Shown here piece after piece: positions 14,477-23,040 of a stretch of 64,000 nt of DNA. Below the pieces are notes generated by a model. The model saw only the letters and a program-made list of their open reading frames with translations. It was not told the origin of the DNA and searched no databases. Source of the DNA: Deltaproteobacteria bacterium (GTDB lineage Bacteria > Desulfobacterota > Desulfobacteria > Desulfobacterales > Desulfosarcinaceae); contig JAHLLR010000018.1 in NCBI GenBank assembly GCA_020444075.1, positions 1 through 64,000 on the forward strand, read 5' to 3'. Each line of letters starts with the position of its first letter. Position 1 is the first letter of the stretch. A program made the translations under genes and the position numbers.

Positions 14477-14817
14477 GCTTTTCCTGCATTTTCCGATATC
14501 GGAAATGCCTGGTATTGCTTTGCCATATATCCGACACGGCCGAAGCGCCACATACCGGGGAAATAGGTAGAAAATGCGTGTGGGATTGGGTTCAAATCCT
14601 CCTGATCCGGTTCACGGTAAGCGATGAATTCGGCCGAGGGTTCTTCCGGATCAAACCTGACATCTTCCGGATGCGCCGCCAACTGATCGTTGATCTCCTG
14701 CAGATCATCGACGCTGCAATAACCATTAACTCCGGTTATATAGGGCTGATCAACGTTCTTAATTTCGAGACATATTCCGGATTTCCGGATGATCAAGTCA
14801 TTCGATATGAATTTCAT
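14473..14817 (-). CDS. Hypothetical protein
   Basis: A 114-residue acidic protein (MKFISNDLIIRKSG start), preceded by GGAGATAAAG. The palindrome copy near its 3' end encodes FPISEN. First gene of the left minus-strand early run, so its promoter should lie in the 14820-14900 stretch, but I see no consensus pair. No family recognised. Confidence 0.6.
   Translation of the reverse strand: MKFISNDLIIRKSGICLEIKNVDQPYITGVNGYCSVDDLQEINDQLAAHPEDVRFDPEEPSAEFIAYREPDQEDLNPIPHAFSTYFPGMWRFGRVGYMAKQYQAFPISENAGKA
14490..14505. repeat. Palindrome copy 8 of 20 (exact)
   Basis: Inside 14473-14817, read as FPISEN on minus. Last copy before the 18-kb gap without copies. Confidence 0.95.
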
Positions 14818-14894
14818 CTTTATCTCCTTCCATGTGATTGATTTCTATGAGGAATTTGACCTCAGCTTTGACATCTTCGATTATTTGAATGAGA

Positions 14895-15536
14895 TATAAC
14901 TTTTGAATATGAACACTGGATGAATTTAAGCAGGTGTTTCAGTGACGGTATAAATCCATCCATGGCGTACCCAGAAAGCTTTTGTAACCGTTTCGGGACA
15001 GGATGCAATCATTGCAACGGCTGGTGAGACAGAGCCGGGCAATCCAGACTGGTGATGCCCGGTAAGCGCCTGAAAGTAATGTTTGCATCATTCTGGAAGG
15101 CAAAATGTCAGCTTCCGGGAGTGCAAACTGATTGGATATGGATAAGCGAAAAGCCCCCGATTATTTTGGAAACAGCGGGCAGCTGGTTAAACGAAACATT
15201 TCCTCCCCGGTTTTTGCGGGTTGGGTGAAAGAAACGCAAAAGGCGGAAAGGCAGCTGGGCGGTTTTGGTTGCCTGTCCACCCTTTACGACTTTGGATATA
15301 AATTAAAGACAAAGTTCAAGGGGTTCTTCGGCAAGGGAATCGACAAGTCGAGCGCCTGGCTGGCGAGTTTTCTATGTGCGAAGTGGTCAGGCGCATTGGG
15401 ATAAAATGGGTTTAAGCGCTCGACCACAATCCACATTTTTATGAGTGGTTTGTGATGGTGCGCTGCTCTGCGGATCGGGTGAGTGAAAGCAAAGGGCGGA
15501 CAGGCAACTGTGGGGTTTTGGCTGCCTGTCCGCTTT
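14895..15536 (+). ncRNA. Candidate large structured RNA (about 640 nt), 5' end uncertain
   Basis: About 900 bp here have no convincing gene. The plus strand carries nested hairpins: CCGGGCA/TGCCCGG (15035-15062), GTTTGCA/TGCAAAC enclosing CTGGAAG/CTTCCGG (15081-15128), AGGCAGC/GTTGCCT (about 15250-15275), and a terminator GCGGACAGGCA/TGCCTGTCCGC then TTTTT (15495-15536). A segment of about 62 nt is duplicated (15216-15278 and 15470-15531, roughly three quarters identical). The layout recalls ornate phage RNAs such as GOLLD or ROOL, but I cannot match their motifs. A 90-codon frame at 15132 looks non-coding. It may instead be two tandem RNAs. Confidence 0.5.
15493..15536 (+). terminator. Rho-independent terminator of the structured region
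   Basis: GGCGGACAGGCA pairs with TGCCTGTCCGC across a GGGGTTTTGGC loop and is followed by TTTTT on plus only, which fixes the transcript direction. Confidence 0.82.
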
Positions 15537-15658
15537 TTGCGTGATTGAGTATTGGAATCAGGTTCTTGAACAAAATTGTTCCTTAAAAGTTGATTGAAAG
15601 TACTGACGAATTAATATTTGAAATTTCGCTTGTAACATCTCAATAAAAGTAGGTAGGT

Positions 15659-15690
15659 GGTGTTTAATGGGCTTACGCCCGCTAAACACC
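15659..15690. repeat. Composite hairpin
   Basis: GGTGTTTA/TAAACACC stem enclosing GGGC-ttac-GCCC, 57 bp past the kimA-like stop. No T-run, so REP-like or an mRNA end rather than a classic terminator. Confidence 0.6.
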
Positions 15691-15695
15691 ATGAT

Positions 15696-15715
15696 CCAAA
15701 TTATTGAAAAGATAC
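15696..15715 (+). repeat. 20-bp direct repeat, left copy
   Basis: CCAAATTATTGAAAAGATAC, identical to 20908-20927. The pair brackets the potassium gene block. Confidence 0.9.
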
Positions 15716-15746
15716 TTACGCTTTTAATTAAATGGCTCTAATTTAT

Positions 15747-17654
15747 TCAGGAGTCAATTTGAAATGGGACTTCAATGATGACGATATCCTTGTAGCTTCG
15801 CAGCATGCTCCTTAATCTGCTGGCTGTTTGGTTGTGGAGCAGTCGGGAACTTAATCTTTCCGGAATAAATTCAGGGATGACTACAGTAATCAACTCATCG
15901 GGGAATTCCAATTCATTGACATGTTTAATATAATCCACGATTGGTGTCAGTAAATCACGATAATCATATTCCACCAGTTCCAATTTAGTATCCCTGGTAA
16001 CTTCAGAGAATCGGTTCCAGTGTTTTAAAAATTCGGCTTTACTTTCTTCATCCGTAATAATGGTAACAATTCTGACATCATTGGATAGGCGTTTGGCGTA
16101 TTGAATTGCCCGCAGAGATCCCCGGTGGATATCGGCTATAGGCACGATTACAATATTGGCCACAGCGGTAAGTTCTGCGCTTTCCATGGTACGGGTACTT
16201 AATTTTCTTGAGACATTCGTATAATGCTTTTTAATGGAATAAAACGTATAAACCAGGATTGGAATTAATAACGCGACGATCCAGGCGCCTTCCCGAAATT
16301 TCGTAAACAAAAGAATTAAGAATACACAAAAAGTAATCAAAGCGCCAAAGGCATTCATAATGCGTTTCCATTTTACACCTTGCTCGTAATGTATTTCGGT
16401 TACATTCGTTTGGAGCGTTTCACCAGGTTTAAGATGAGCTATTTTGCCCATTAAGTGAAACATACCGGCCTGCGACAAACTGAAACACAACATAACCCCC
16501 AAAGCGTAGAGTGGAAGCATGGAAATTTCGTCTGCTTTGAAAATAATAATTAACATAGATGCAAACAATGCCAGTGTAACAATTCCTGCACTGAAGACCA
16601 GCCTGTCCCCACGGTTTTTCAACCAACGCGGTAAAAAGTTATCCCGAGCCAAAAAATATGAAAGACGAGGGAAGTCCTGATATCCGGTATTTGCAGCCAT
16701 AAAAAGTATACCGGCAGTAAATACTTGAACCCAATAATATAAAAAACCTGTGCCGGTTGCTCTTCGGGTTAATTGGGAAAGGATTGATTCAGCTTCATGC
16801 GGGATTAATGTCAGATGAGTGGCTAAAAAAGTAATGCCGATGAAAAGTGTCATGGCGATGATCCCCATGGCGACCATCGTTTTCGCTGCATTTTTTGCTT
16901 CCGGATAGCGAAAGGCTTTCACACCATTACTGATCGCCTCAATCCCTGTTAATGCGGTACAGCCACCGGCAAATGCCCTCAATAAAAGCCAGATGTAGGC
17001 AAAACCGGTTAAAGATGTGGTAGAAACCATCAGTTCTTCTGTAACCGCCATGGGTACAGCGCCGAAGATCCCGAAATAACGAACTGTCCCAACAATTATG
17101 GTCAGGAGTACGCCAATTACAAAGGCATATGTTGGTACTGCGAATATTGTGCCGCTCTCACGCACTCCGCGGAGATTAATCCAGGTAATTATTAAAATGG
17201 CCAGTAAAGCTATCCAGATTTTGTAATCTGTGAGTTCCGGAAATGCAGAGGTGACAGCTCGGACACCTGCAGAAATGGAAACCGAAACCGTCAAAACATA
17301 ATCAACCAAAAGAGCTGCCGCCGCCAGAAGAGACGGGGTTTCACCAAGATTGTCTTTTGAAACCGTATAAGCGCCGCCGCCATCCGGGTAATGCAGGATG
17401 GTCTGGATATAACTGAGGATCACTAATAACACCAACGAAGCAACCGCCAGCCCCAGAGGTATCGTCATCGCCAGAGCACCACTGCCTAAAACAATTAACA
17501 CATTCATTATTGCTTCTGTAGCGTATGCATTACTCGAAATCGGATCGGACGCAAACACCGCCAAACCACGTATTTTATCCAGGCGCTCATGTGTCTCATG
17601 GCTGGTAGGGAAGGGTTCACCTATTAAAATGCGTTTAAAATCACCAAACTCCAT
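15747..17654 (-). CDS. kimA: KimA-like potassium/proton symporter (APC/KUP superfamily)
   Basis: 635 residues with about 12 transmembrane helices over residues 25-465 and a cytoplasmic C-terminal domain at 490-635. The sequence around LLVDYVLTVSVSISAGVRA and the acidic-aromatic LHYPDGGGAY match the Bacillus KimA (YdaO) family closely from memory. The family imports K+ with H+ and in Bacillus is inhibited by c-di-AMP on the C-terminal domain. Last gene of a four-gene potassium operon behind kdpD and kdpE, with a 29-bp gap to the Usp-TM gene. No c-di-AMP riboswitch was seen. An amino-acid permease is the alternative. Confidence 0.8.
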   Translation of the reverse strand: MEFGDFKRILIGEPFPTSHETHERLDKIRGLAVFASDPISSNAYATEAIMNVLIVLGSGALAMTIPLGLAVASLVLLVILSYIQTILHYPDGGGAYTVSKDNLGETPSLLAAAALLVDYVLTVSVSISAGVRAVTSAFPELTDYKIWIALLAILIITWINLRGVRESGTIFAVPTYAFVIGVLLTIIVGTVRYFGIFGAVPMAVTEELMVSTTSLTGFAYIWLLLRAFAGGCTALTGIEAISNGVKAFRYPEAKNAAKTMVAMGIIAMTLFIGITFLATHLTLIPHEAESILSQLTRRATGTGFLYYWVQVFTAGILFMAANTGYQDFPRLSYFLARDNFLPRWLKNRGDRLVFSAGIVTLALFASMLIIIFKADEISMLPLYALGVMLCFSLSQAGMFHLMGKIAHLKPGETLQTNVTEIHYEQGVKWKRIMNAFGALITFCVFLILLFTKFREGAWIVALLIPILVYTFYSIKKHYTNVSRKLSTRTMESAELTAVANIVIVPIADIHRGSLRAIQYAKRLSNDVRIVTIITDEESKAEFLKHWNRFSEVTRDTKLELVEYDYRDLLTPIVDYIKHVNELEFPDELITVVIPEFIPERLSSRLLHNQTASRLRSMLRSYKDIVIIEVPFQIDS

Positions 17655-17683
17655 TAAATTCTCCAGATATGTTTATCAATAAC

Positions 17684-18295
17684 TTATGCAAACATAAGCT
17701 TGTACCAAGCCCAAATTAAAGCAACTTCAAGGATAAAGGTGCCGGAAACTAAAATCTGAGCCAGGTTAACCGATAATGTCTGTTCAAAATTGAATTGCAA
17801 CAAGGTAAATATGGAAATGATCAGCAAAAAACCTAAATCTCCGGCAATTTCATGCAGAAAATTTTTCATTCGATCCTTTTGATGCTGATCCAAATCTTTC
17901 ATGATATAAACCGGGATATCAAAATTTTTGGTCAAATAATCAGCAACGGGAATTGTTTTAAAATTTCCGTCGATCACTGTTTGATCCTGCTGGCAGACGA
18001 TCAAATCTTTCGAATTGGCAATTTCACGAAGGACGTCCAGCCAGGTATCCATTTCTATTGTCATCACGTCTACAGATAGTTTATTCGAAGAAGTTACAGC
18101 CTTCATGGTGGCCATATCTCGTGAGATCTCCAATAAATCATCACTTTCATCTGCAAGCACAAGATATAAAACAGATAAGAATTGATGTTCTGACAATTCA
18201 TATACCGCATGCGATAAGGCTTGATTATTTATCTGTCGCGTGGAAATGGGTACAATAACACGCCCTGAATTTTGCCGTTCAACCAATTTTTCCAT
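17684..18295 (-). CDS. Usp-like domain fused to two transmembrane helices
   Basis: 203 residues from MEKLVERQNS, placed by GGAGAGTTGT; a longer frame to 18334 exists. Residues 8-135 resemble a universal-stress-protein alpha/beta fold (GRVIVPISTRQ strand, DLIVCQQD strand, IPVYIMKD), without the usual GxxG-GS nucleotide loop. Residues 148-200 form two membrane helices. The neighbouring KdpD lacks the Usp domain that full-length KdpD carries, so this could be the split-off sensory partner; that is an inference. Confidence 0.6.
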   Translation of the reverse strand: MEKLVERQNSGRVIVPISTRQINNQALSHAVYELSEHQFLSVLYLVLADESDDLLEISRDMATMKAVTSSNKLSVDVMTIEMDTWLDVLREIANSKDLIVCQQDQTVIDGNFKTIPVADYLTKNFDIPVYIMKDLDQHQKDRMKNFLHEIAGDLGFLLIISIFTLLQFNFEQTLSVNLAQILVSGTFILEVALIWAWYKLMFA

Positions 18296-18401
18296 ACAAC
18301 TCTCCATGATGTTCAAAGAGATTGTATCCGGCACAAATAAATTGGGCGTAAAAAAAAAGATTAAATGTATAAAGAAAAAATAAAGATGCTAAAGCAGAAG
18401 A

Positions 18402-19097
18402 TCAATCAATAGATTTCAAGCGATACCCAACACCAGGTTCCGTTAGAATGATCTCAGGTTCATTGGGATTGATTTCCAATTTCTTACGTAACTGGCCGAT
18501 ATAAACCCGCAAATATTCAACCTGGTCCATTTCTGGGAAACCCCACACTTGCGTAAGGATGACTTTATGGGTGATCACCTTATCGGCATTGGAAGCCAGG
18601 AAAGCCAGTAATTTAAATTCAGTCGCGGTCAGCCGAATCTCTTTATCACCTCGGGTGACAATATGTCTGGCGAGGTCGATCATAATTGACCCGGCATTGA
18701 TGACACTTTGATTATTGCCCATCGAAGTTTGTGAGTGCCGTAAGGCTACCCGAATGCGGGCTAAAAGCTCTTCAATGCCGAACGGTTTGGTTAAGTAATC
18801 ATCTGCCCCTTTATCGAGCGCTGCAACCTTATCCTTTTCACTATCCCGTACGGAAAGGACGATAATTGGAACCTTGGACCATTCCCGGATGTTTTCACAT
18901 ACCTGAATGCCATCCATATCCCCCAATGTTAAATCGAGAATAATTATATCCGGCATTTCAACAACTGCCTGCGCCAGACCCTGTTCGCCATTCAATGCAG
19001 TAATAATACGAAAATGATTGGCTGTTAAAATGGTTTTCAGCGCCCTTAAAATTTGCGGTTCATCATCAATGATTAAAATGAGCGGTTCTTTATTCAT
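18402..19097 (-). CDS. kdpE: KdpE-type response regulator
   Basis: 231 residues from MNKEPLILII, preceded by GCGAGGGAATTATTTG. Receiver domain with D11/D12, phosphoacceptor D55 (IILDLTLGD) and the Lys in LTKPF near 105; OmpR-type winged helix at about 130-228 (RLTATEFKLLAFL, then EYLRVYIGQLRKKLE). KdpE activates potassium-uptake genes. It overlaps kdpD by 8 bp. Here the likely target is the kimA-like gene, since no kdpABC is present. Confidence 0.88.
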   Translation of the reverse strand: MNKEPLILIIDDEPQILRALKTILTANHFRIITALNGEQGLAQAVVEMPDIIILDLTLGDMDGIQVCENIREWSKVPIIVLSVRDSEKDKVAALDKGADDYLTKPFGIEELLARIRVALRHSQTSMGNNQSVINAGSIMIDLARHIVTRGDKEIRLTATEFKLLAFLASNADKVITHKVILTQVWGFPEMDQVEYLRVYIGQLRKKLEINPNEPEIILTEPGVGYRLKSID

Positions 19098-20553
19098 CAA
19101 ATAATTCCCTCGCAATAACAGGTGCTGTCCCGTCTATGGCAATCGGCAAAATAAAGTGGAAAACAAAACAAGTGGCTTCATTTTCAGCCCAAATTTTTCC
19201 GCCATGTGCTTCGATTATGCCCTTACATATAGATAACCCCAACCCGGTACCGGTAATGCGCTCTGCGTCGGTAACCCGATAAAATTTATCAAAAATTCTT
19301 GAAAGGTGTTCGCTGGAGACCAGCGGTCCCTGATTTGAAATTTTTACATGGACAAATTCAGCTTCTTTTTGGGCATCGATCAGTATGTTTGAACCATCAG
19401 GAGAATATTTAATACTATTACTGATTAAATTCATAAATACCTGTGCGATCATAACATAATCGGTGTGAACCAGCGGCAGATCTTCCGAGAAAACCATTTC
19501 CAGTTGATGGTTGAGGAGCGACTTGCGCATTTTGGCAGCAACACCGATAGCAATTTCGTCGATCGCATTCCAACTTTTTTGTGGCGATAAAACACCTGCT
19601 TCAATCCTGGACATATCAAGCAGATTTCCGACCAATAAATTCAATTGGTCAGTTTCTTCTTCAATAGACTCAAGGAGTTCCTGACGATCAATAGTATTCC
19701 ATTGCACCATTCCGGAACGGAGGCTGGACACGGAAGCTTTAATCACAGCCAATGGCGTGCGCAATTCATGCGAGACTGAATTAAGCAGGGAAGTTTTTAA
19801 CTGGTCGGTTTCTTCTAATATACGGACCATGTTTTCTCTCTTAGAGAGGCGTAACCTTTCAAAAGCAAGGGCTCCCTGGCTCAAAAACGCCTGTAACAAT
19901 CGGTCTTCCTGTGGTGTAAAAGCCACACCCGATTTCCAGATGCGAATCCGCCCTTCCTTACTTCTGGCTGTTTTCAATGTTAGTTCATGGGTGGGGAGCG
20001 TACGTAAAGGATTATCCAATGGAATACAGATGGAAAATTCTTCATCATCATTGCAATCGATGATGATTTCAACGCTATCCAGGGCAAAAGTCTTAATAGA
20101 ATAGGCACCTAGATTCCGTGCAATGCTTTCCATATCCTTGAGACCTGCCAGTTCGGAAATCAATTCATACATTCTGGTGGCTTCCCATTCACGTGTTCTC
20201 GCCAGACGCATCCCTTCCCGAGCTCTACCAATAAAGCGACTAAGCACTATCGAGACAAACAGAAAAATAATTAACGTTATTACGTCTTGAGTTTGGCGAA
20301 CCAAAAATGTCTCATAGGGCTGGATATAAAAATAATTAAATACCAAAAACGCAATGATTCCAGCCATTATCCCCGATGTAAGACCCCAAAGCACTGTCGC
20401 CAATAATACTGGCAGAAGATAGATCAGCTCAATAATTTGGATTTCCAGGAAAAACTGGACAGGTTGAAGAATCACTTTTGTGAGAAAGACACACAAAAAG
20501 GGACCTATAAAAGGTAAAACAATTGGATGTATCCGTTTAATAATATTTGCCAT
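19090..20553 (-). CDS. kdpD: Short KdpD-type sensor histidine kinase
   Basis: 487 residues against nearly 900 in full KdpD. Four transmembrane helices (about 12-108) form the KdpD membrane domain, then a GAF-like region (130-240), HisKA with H262 in SVSHELRTPL, and an ATPase domain (NSIKYSPDG N-box, GTGLGLSICKG G-box). The N-terminal KdpD and Usp cytoplasmic domains are absent from the gene, and the sequence upstream shows no remnant. A separate Usp-TM protein is encoded two genes downstream. Confidence 0.85.
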   Translation of the reverse strand: MANIIKRIHPIVLPFIGPFLCVFLTKVILQPVQFFLEIQIIELIYLLPVLLATVLWGLTSGIMAGIIAFLVFNYFYIQPYETFLVRQTQDVITLIIFLFVSIVLSRFIGRAREGMRLARTREWEATRMYELISELAGLKDMESIARNLGAYSIKTFALDSVEIIIDCNDDEEFSICIPLDNPLRTLPTHELTLKTARSKEGRIRIWKSGVAFTPQEDRLLQAFLSQGALAFERLRLSKRENMVRILEETDQLKTSLLNSVSHELRTPLAVIKASVSSLRSGMVQWNTIDRQELLESIEEETDQLNLLVGNLLDMSRIEAGVLSPQKSWNAIDEIAIGVAAKMRKSLLNHQLEMVFSEDLPLVHTDYVMIAQVFMNLISNSIKYSPDGSNILIDAQKEAEFVHVKISNQGPLVSSEHLSRIFDKFYRVTDAERITGTGLGLSICKGIIEAHGGKIWAENEATCFVFHFILPIAIDGTAPVIARELFDE

Positions 20554-20907
20554 ATAATCTTGTAAAATCAGAAATTTTTACTACTAATTGCATTGTATTG
20601 AATTTGAAGACAAGAATATTTTTACCCAATTTCTGCAATGTGCTCAAAGGTGTTTAGGTAATCATTAGATTTTAACACAATAATAGATAGACCAATTTCT
20701 TCCCCTTCATGTTTATTGATACAGCAATTCGTCCTGGCTTATCTGCAACATCCTTGGCAAGAATCTAACCCGGAATTTCTATTGCCAATTTAGTTTCGAA
20801 TCCCAAGAAACCGGGTATAAATCTGATCATCATGTATTCTAATTCTCTTATGAAAATCCCCAACATTGTAGATTTGCATTTCACTAACCTGGTTTCAGGC
20901 AGCACCC

Positions 20908-20927
20908 CCAAATTATTGAAAAGATAC
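20908..20927 (+). repeat. 20-bp direct repeat, right copy
   Basis: Identical to 15696-15715, same orientation. Confidence 0.9.
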
Positions 20928-21128
20928 CTCATATCTTTTTAAATTATATACAGCTTCGTTAATCAAGCCGGTGTTAAATACATTAATTAATTCGCGGAGA
21001 AGGCTGCTTAACAAGGAAAATTTTGCAAGTCAAATTAAGGGGGAATTTCGGGTCTAATCGCCGACTTCTTTGCCGATATCGGTTGCACCATGGGATCACA
21101 GGATACCTGCTTTATAAAATTTTTTTCT

Positions 21129-21157
21129 TTGTTTGCCTTTTGAAAGGCGAGTATAAT
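21129..21157 (+). promoter_or_regulatory. Candidate promoter for the ABC transporter genes
   Basis: -35 TTGTTT, 17-bp spacer, -10 TATAAT. It leaves a leader of about 145 nt before the permease start. Confidence 0.5.
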
Positions 21158-21310
21158 TATAAAAAAGTTTGTTTTTACTTTAGAATCCGAAAACATGCAA
21201 TAAAATTCCGACTTATCGGATTACCCTGGTCCGAGAAATCGCTGGTTTGTTCTGGACTGCCACGTTGACCCCGCACATCCAGGTAATTTGAAATTGGAGG
21301 TGCCGGTTAA

Positions 21311-23038
21311 ATGGCACGAAACACTCAAATTTTTCGTACAACTCCACAAAGTTCCCGTTTGTTTACCTGGGGAGACTTCATTGCAATACTCCTGGTAGCA
21401 GCATTATTATACCTGGGTGTAAATTTGGCGTTTAATGCGCCGGAGGTGATTGCTGGTCCAGAGATTTCAATTTCTCCGGCAAAACTTCCATTTTACACAG
21501 CATTATCAGTAGGGCGCATGACGGCTGCGTATATATTATCCATGTTGTTCACGCTGGTTTATGGACGGGCAGCGGCTTATCACCGGCGGGCTGAACGCCT
21601 GCTCATGCCGCTGTTGGATGTGCTGCAGAGTGTTCCAATTCTTTCCTTCCTGCCGGTTGTGCTGCTTAGTTTAAGTGCTATCCTGCCGGAAGGATTAGCT
21701 GTGGAATTGGCCTCTATCGTGTTGATTTTTACCAGTCAAGCCTGGAATCTGACCTTTGCCTGGTACCAGTCATTAAGTACGCTCCCGACGGAACTGCGTG
21801 AAGCCAGCACAATCTTCCGTTTAAATCCGTGGATGAAATTTAAAAAACTTGAACTCCCGTTTGGAATGATCAGCCTGGTATGGAACAGTATGATGTCTTG
21901 GGCAGGCGGCTGGTTCTTCCTGATGGCTGCAGAGACTTTTACGGTTGGTTCACGTGATTTTCGTTTACCGGGTTTAGGCTCTTATTTGCATGAAGCTGCT
22001 GATCAGAATAATTTTAATGCCATTGCTTTAGGTGTCGCTGCCCTGATACTGACCGTCGTTTTGCTGGACCAATTAGTCTGGCGTCCTCTGCTGGCCTGGT
22101 CTGATAAATTTAAAGTGGAAATGATCGAGAACGACAATCCACCCAATTCCTGGTTTTATGAGTTGATTCGTAAATCATTTCTCGCAAAATGGTTTTCGAA
22201 ACGGGTCTTCCAGCCAATAAATGAAACCTTTGACCGGAGTATTCTACGAAGGTTCCCATTTAAATCGGGTATCCGTAGCAATCGAAAGATTCAAGAATTA
22301 GCGACTTATATTTTGATCACATTATTCTCATTAGCCTTAATCTATGTTTTATTCAGAGCCGGTCAGATGCTGATAATGATACCTTTAACTGATTGGGCAC
22401 AGGTCTTCACAGGGGTAGGAGCCACCCTTTTAAGGGTCATGATTGCGCTGCTGTTTGCTCTTATTTGGACTATTCCTATGGGCGTAGCCATTGGTACCAA
22501 CCAACGCTTAGCCGCGATCTTACAACCAGTTGTGCAGGTGACCGCTTCTGTCCCTGCTACTGCACTTTTCCCGGTCATCTTATTACTGGTAATTAACCTT
22601 CCCGGCGGGTTGAACCTGGCTGCTGTTCTGTTGATGTTGATGGGTACGCAATGGTATCTTCTGTTTAACATCATTGCCGGCGCCAGTGCAATTCCACAAG
22701 ACCTGAAATATACAGCAAAATTGATGCAACTATCACGATGGCAGCGCTGGCGCACATTAATATTGCCTGCCATCTTTCCTTATCTCATCACCGGGGCAAT
22801 TACCGCCAGCGGTGGCGCCTGGAACGCGAGTATTATTGCTGAATATCAAAATTTAGGCGGGCAAACATTATCCGTCACCGGGATCGGCTCCTTGATTGCA
22901 AAGGCAACAGCTTTAGGTAATTACCCATTATTATTGGCAGCCACACTGGTAATGGTGCTGACCGTGATTCTGGTCAATCGGCTGCTTTGGCGTCGTTTAT
23001 ATGTATTGGCAGAAGAAAAATACCGCATGGAGGTTTAA
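21311..23038 (+). CDS. ABC transporter permease, fused double NitT/TauT-type domain
   Basis: 575 residues with two binding-protein-dependent transport domains in one chain: helices and an EAA-type loop (ELREASTIFRLNPWMKFKKLELP) in the first half, and a second EAA-like loop (IPQDLKYTAKLMQLSRWQRWRTLILP) in the second half. The family imports nitrate, sulfonate, taurine or bicarbonate-like anions; the substrate cannot be told here. GGAGG lies 10-15 nt before the ATG. It is followed 2 bp later by its ATPase. No periplasmic binding protein is nearby. Confidence 0.85.
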   Translation: MARNTQIFRTTPQSSRLFTWGDFIAILLVAALLYLGVNLAFNAPEVIAGPEISISPAKLPFYTALSVGRMTAAYILSMLFTLVYGRAAAYHRRAERLLMPLLDVLQSVPILSFLPVVLLSLSAILPEGLAVELASIVLIFTSQAWNLTFAWYQSLSTLPTELREASTIFRLNPWMKFKKLELPFGMISLVWNSMMSWAGGWFFLMAAETFTVGSRDFRLPGLGSYLHEAADQNNFNAIALGVAALILTVVLLDQLVWRPLLAWSDKFKVEMIENDNPPNSWFYELIRKSFLAKWFSKRVFQPINETFDRSILRRFPFKSGIRSNRKIQELATYILITLFSLALIYVLFRAGQMLIMIPLTDWAQVFTGVGATLLRVMIALLFALIWTIPMGVAIGTNQRLAAILQPVVQVTASVPATALFPVILLLVINLPGGLNLAAVLLMLMGTQWYLLFNIIAGASAIPQDLKYTAKLMQLSRWQRWRTLILPAIFPYLITGAITASGGAWNASIIAEYQNLGGQTLSVTGIGSLIAKATALGNYPLLLAATLVMVLTVILVNRLLWRRLYVLAEEKYRMEV

Positions 23039-23040
23039 TC

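Larger units (their letters stand above)
20554..21310. other. 757-bp divergent intergenic region
   Basis: No credible gene: the frame at 21023-21268 has biased composition and no ribosome-binding site. It holds the right copy of the 20-bp repeat, an AAAAGATA/TATCTTTT hairpin beside it, a core-only match to the phage palindrome (CCGATATCGG, near 21073) and a promoter for the ABC genes. Confidence 0.6.

Noticed and set aside
14580-14605. GGGTTCAAATCCT resembling a tRNA T-arm
   Set aside because: It lies inside the 14473-14817 coding gene, and no cloverleaf surrounds it.
15132-15404. 90-codon frame in the structured region
   Set aside because: It crosses several strong hairpins and one copy of the internal duplication, lacks a ribosome-binding site and reads like translated RNA.
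20553-20760. c-di-AMP riboswitch in front of the potassium operon
   Set aside because: None of the conserved ydaO-type segments are visible on the minus strand upstream of kdpD.
21068-21086. CCGATATCGG in the cargo region as a further palindrome copy
   Set aside because: Only the 10-bp core matches; both flanks differ (TTG/TTG instead of TTT/AAA), so it is below the one-mismatch limit used.
21023-21268. 81-codon plus-strand frame before the ABC permease
   Set aside because: No ribosome-binding site, biased composition (Leu/Phe/Arg/Tyr) and it overlaps the promoter of the next gene.
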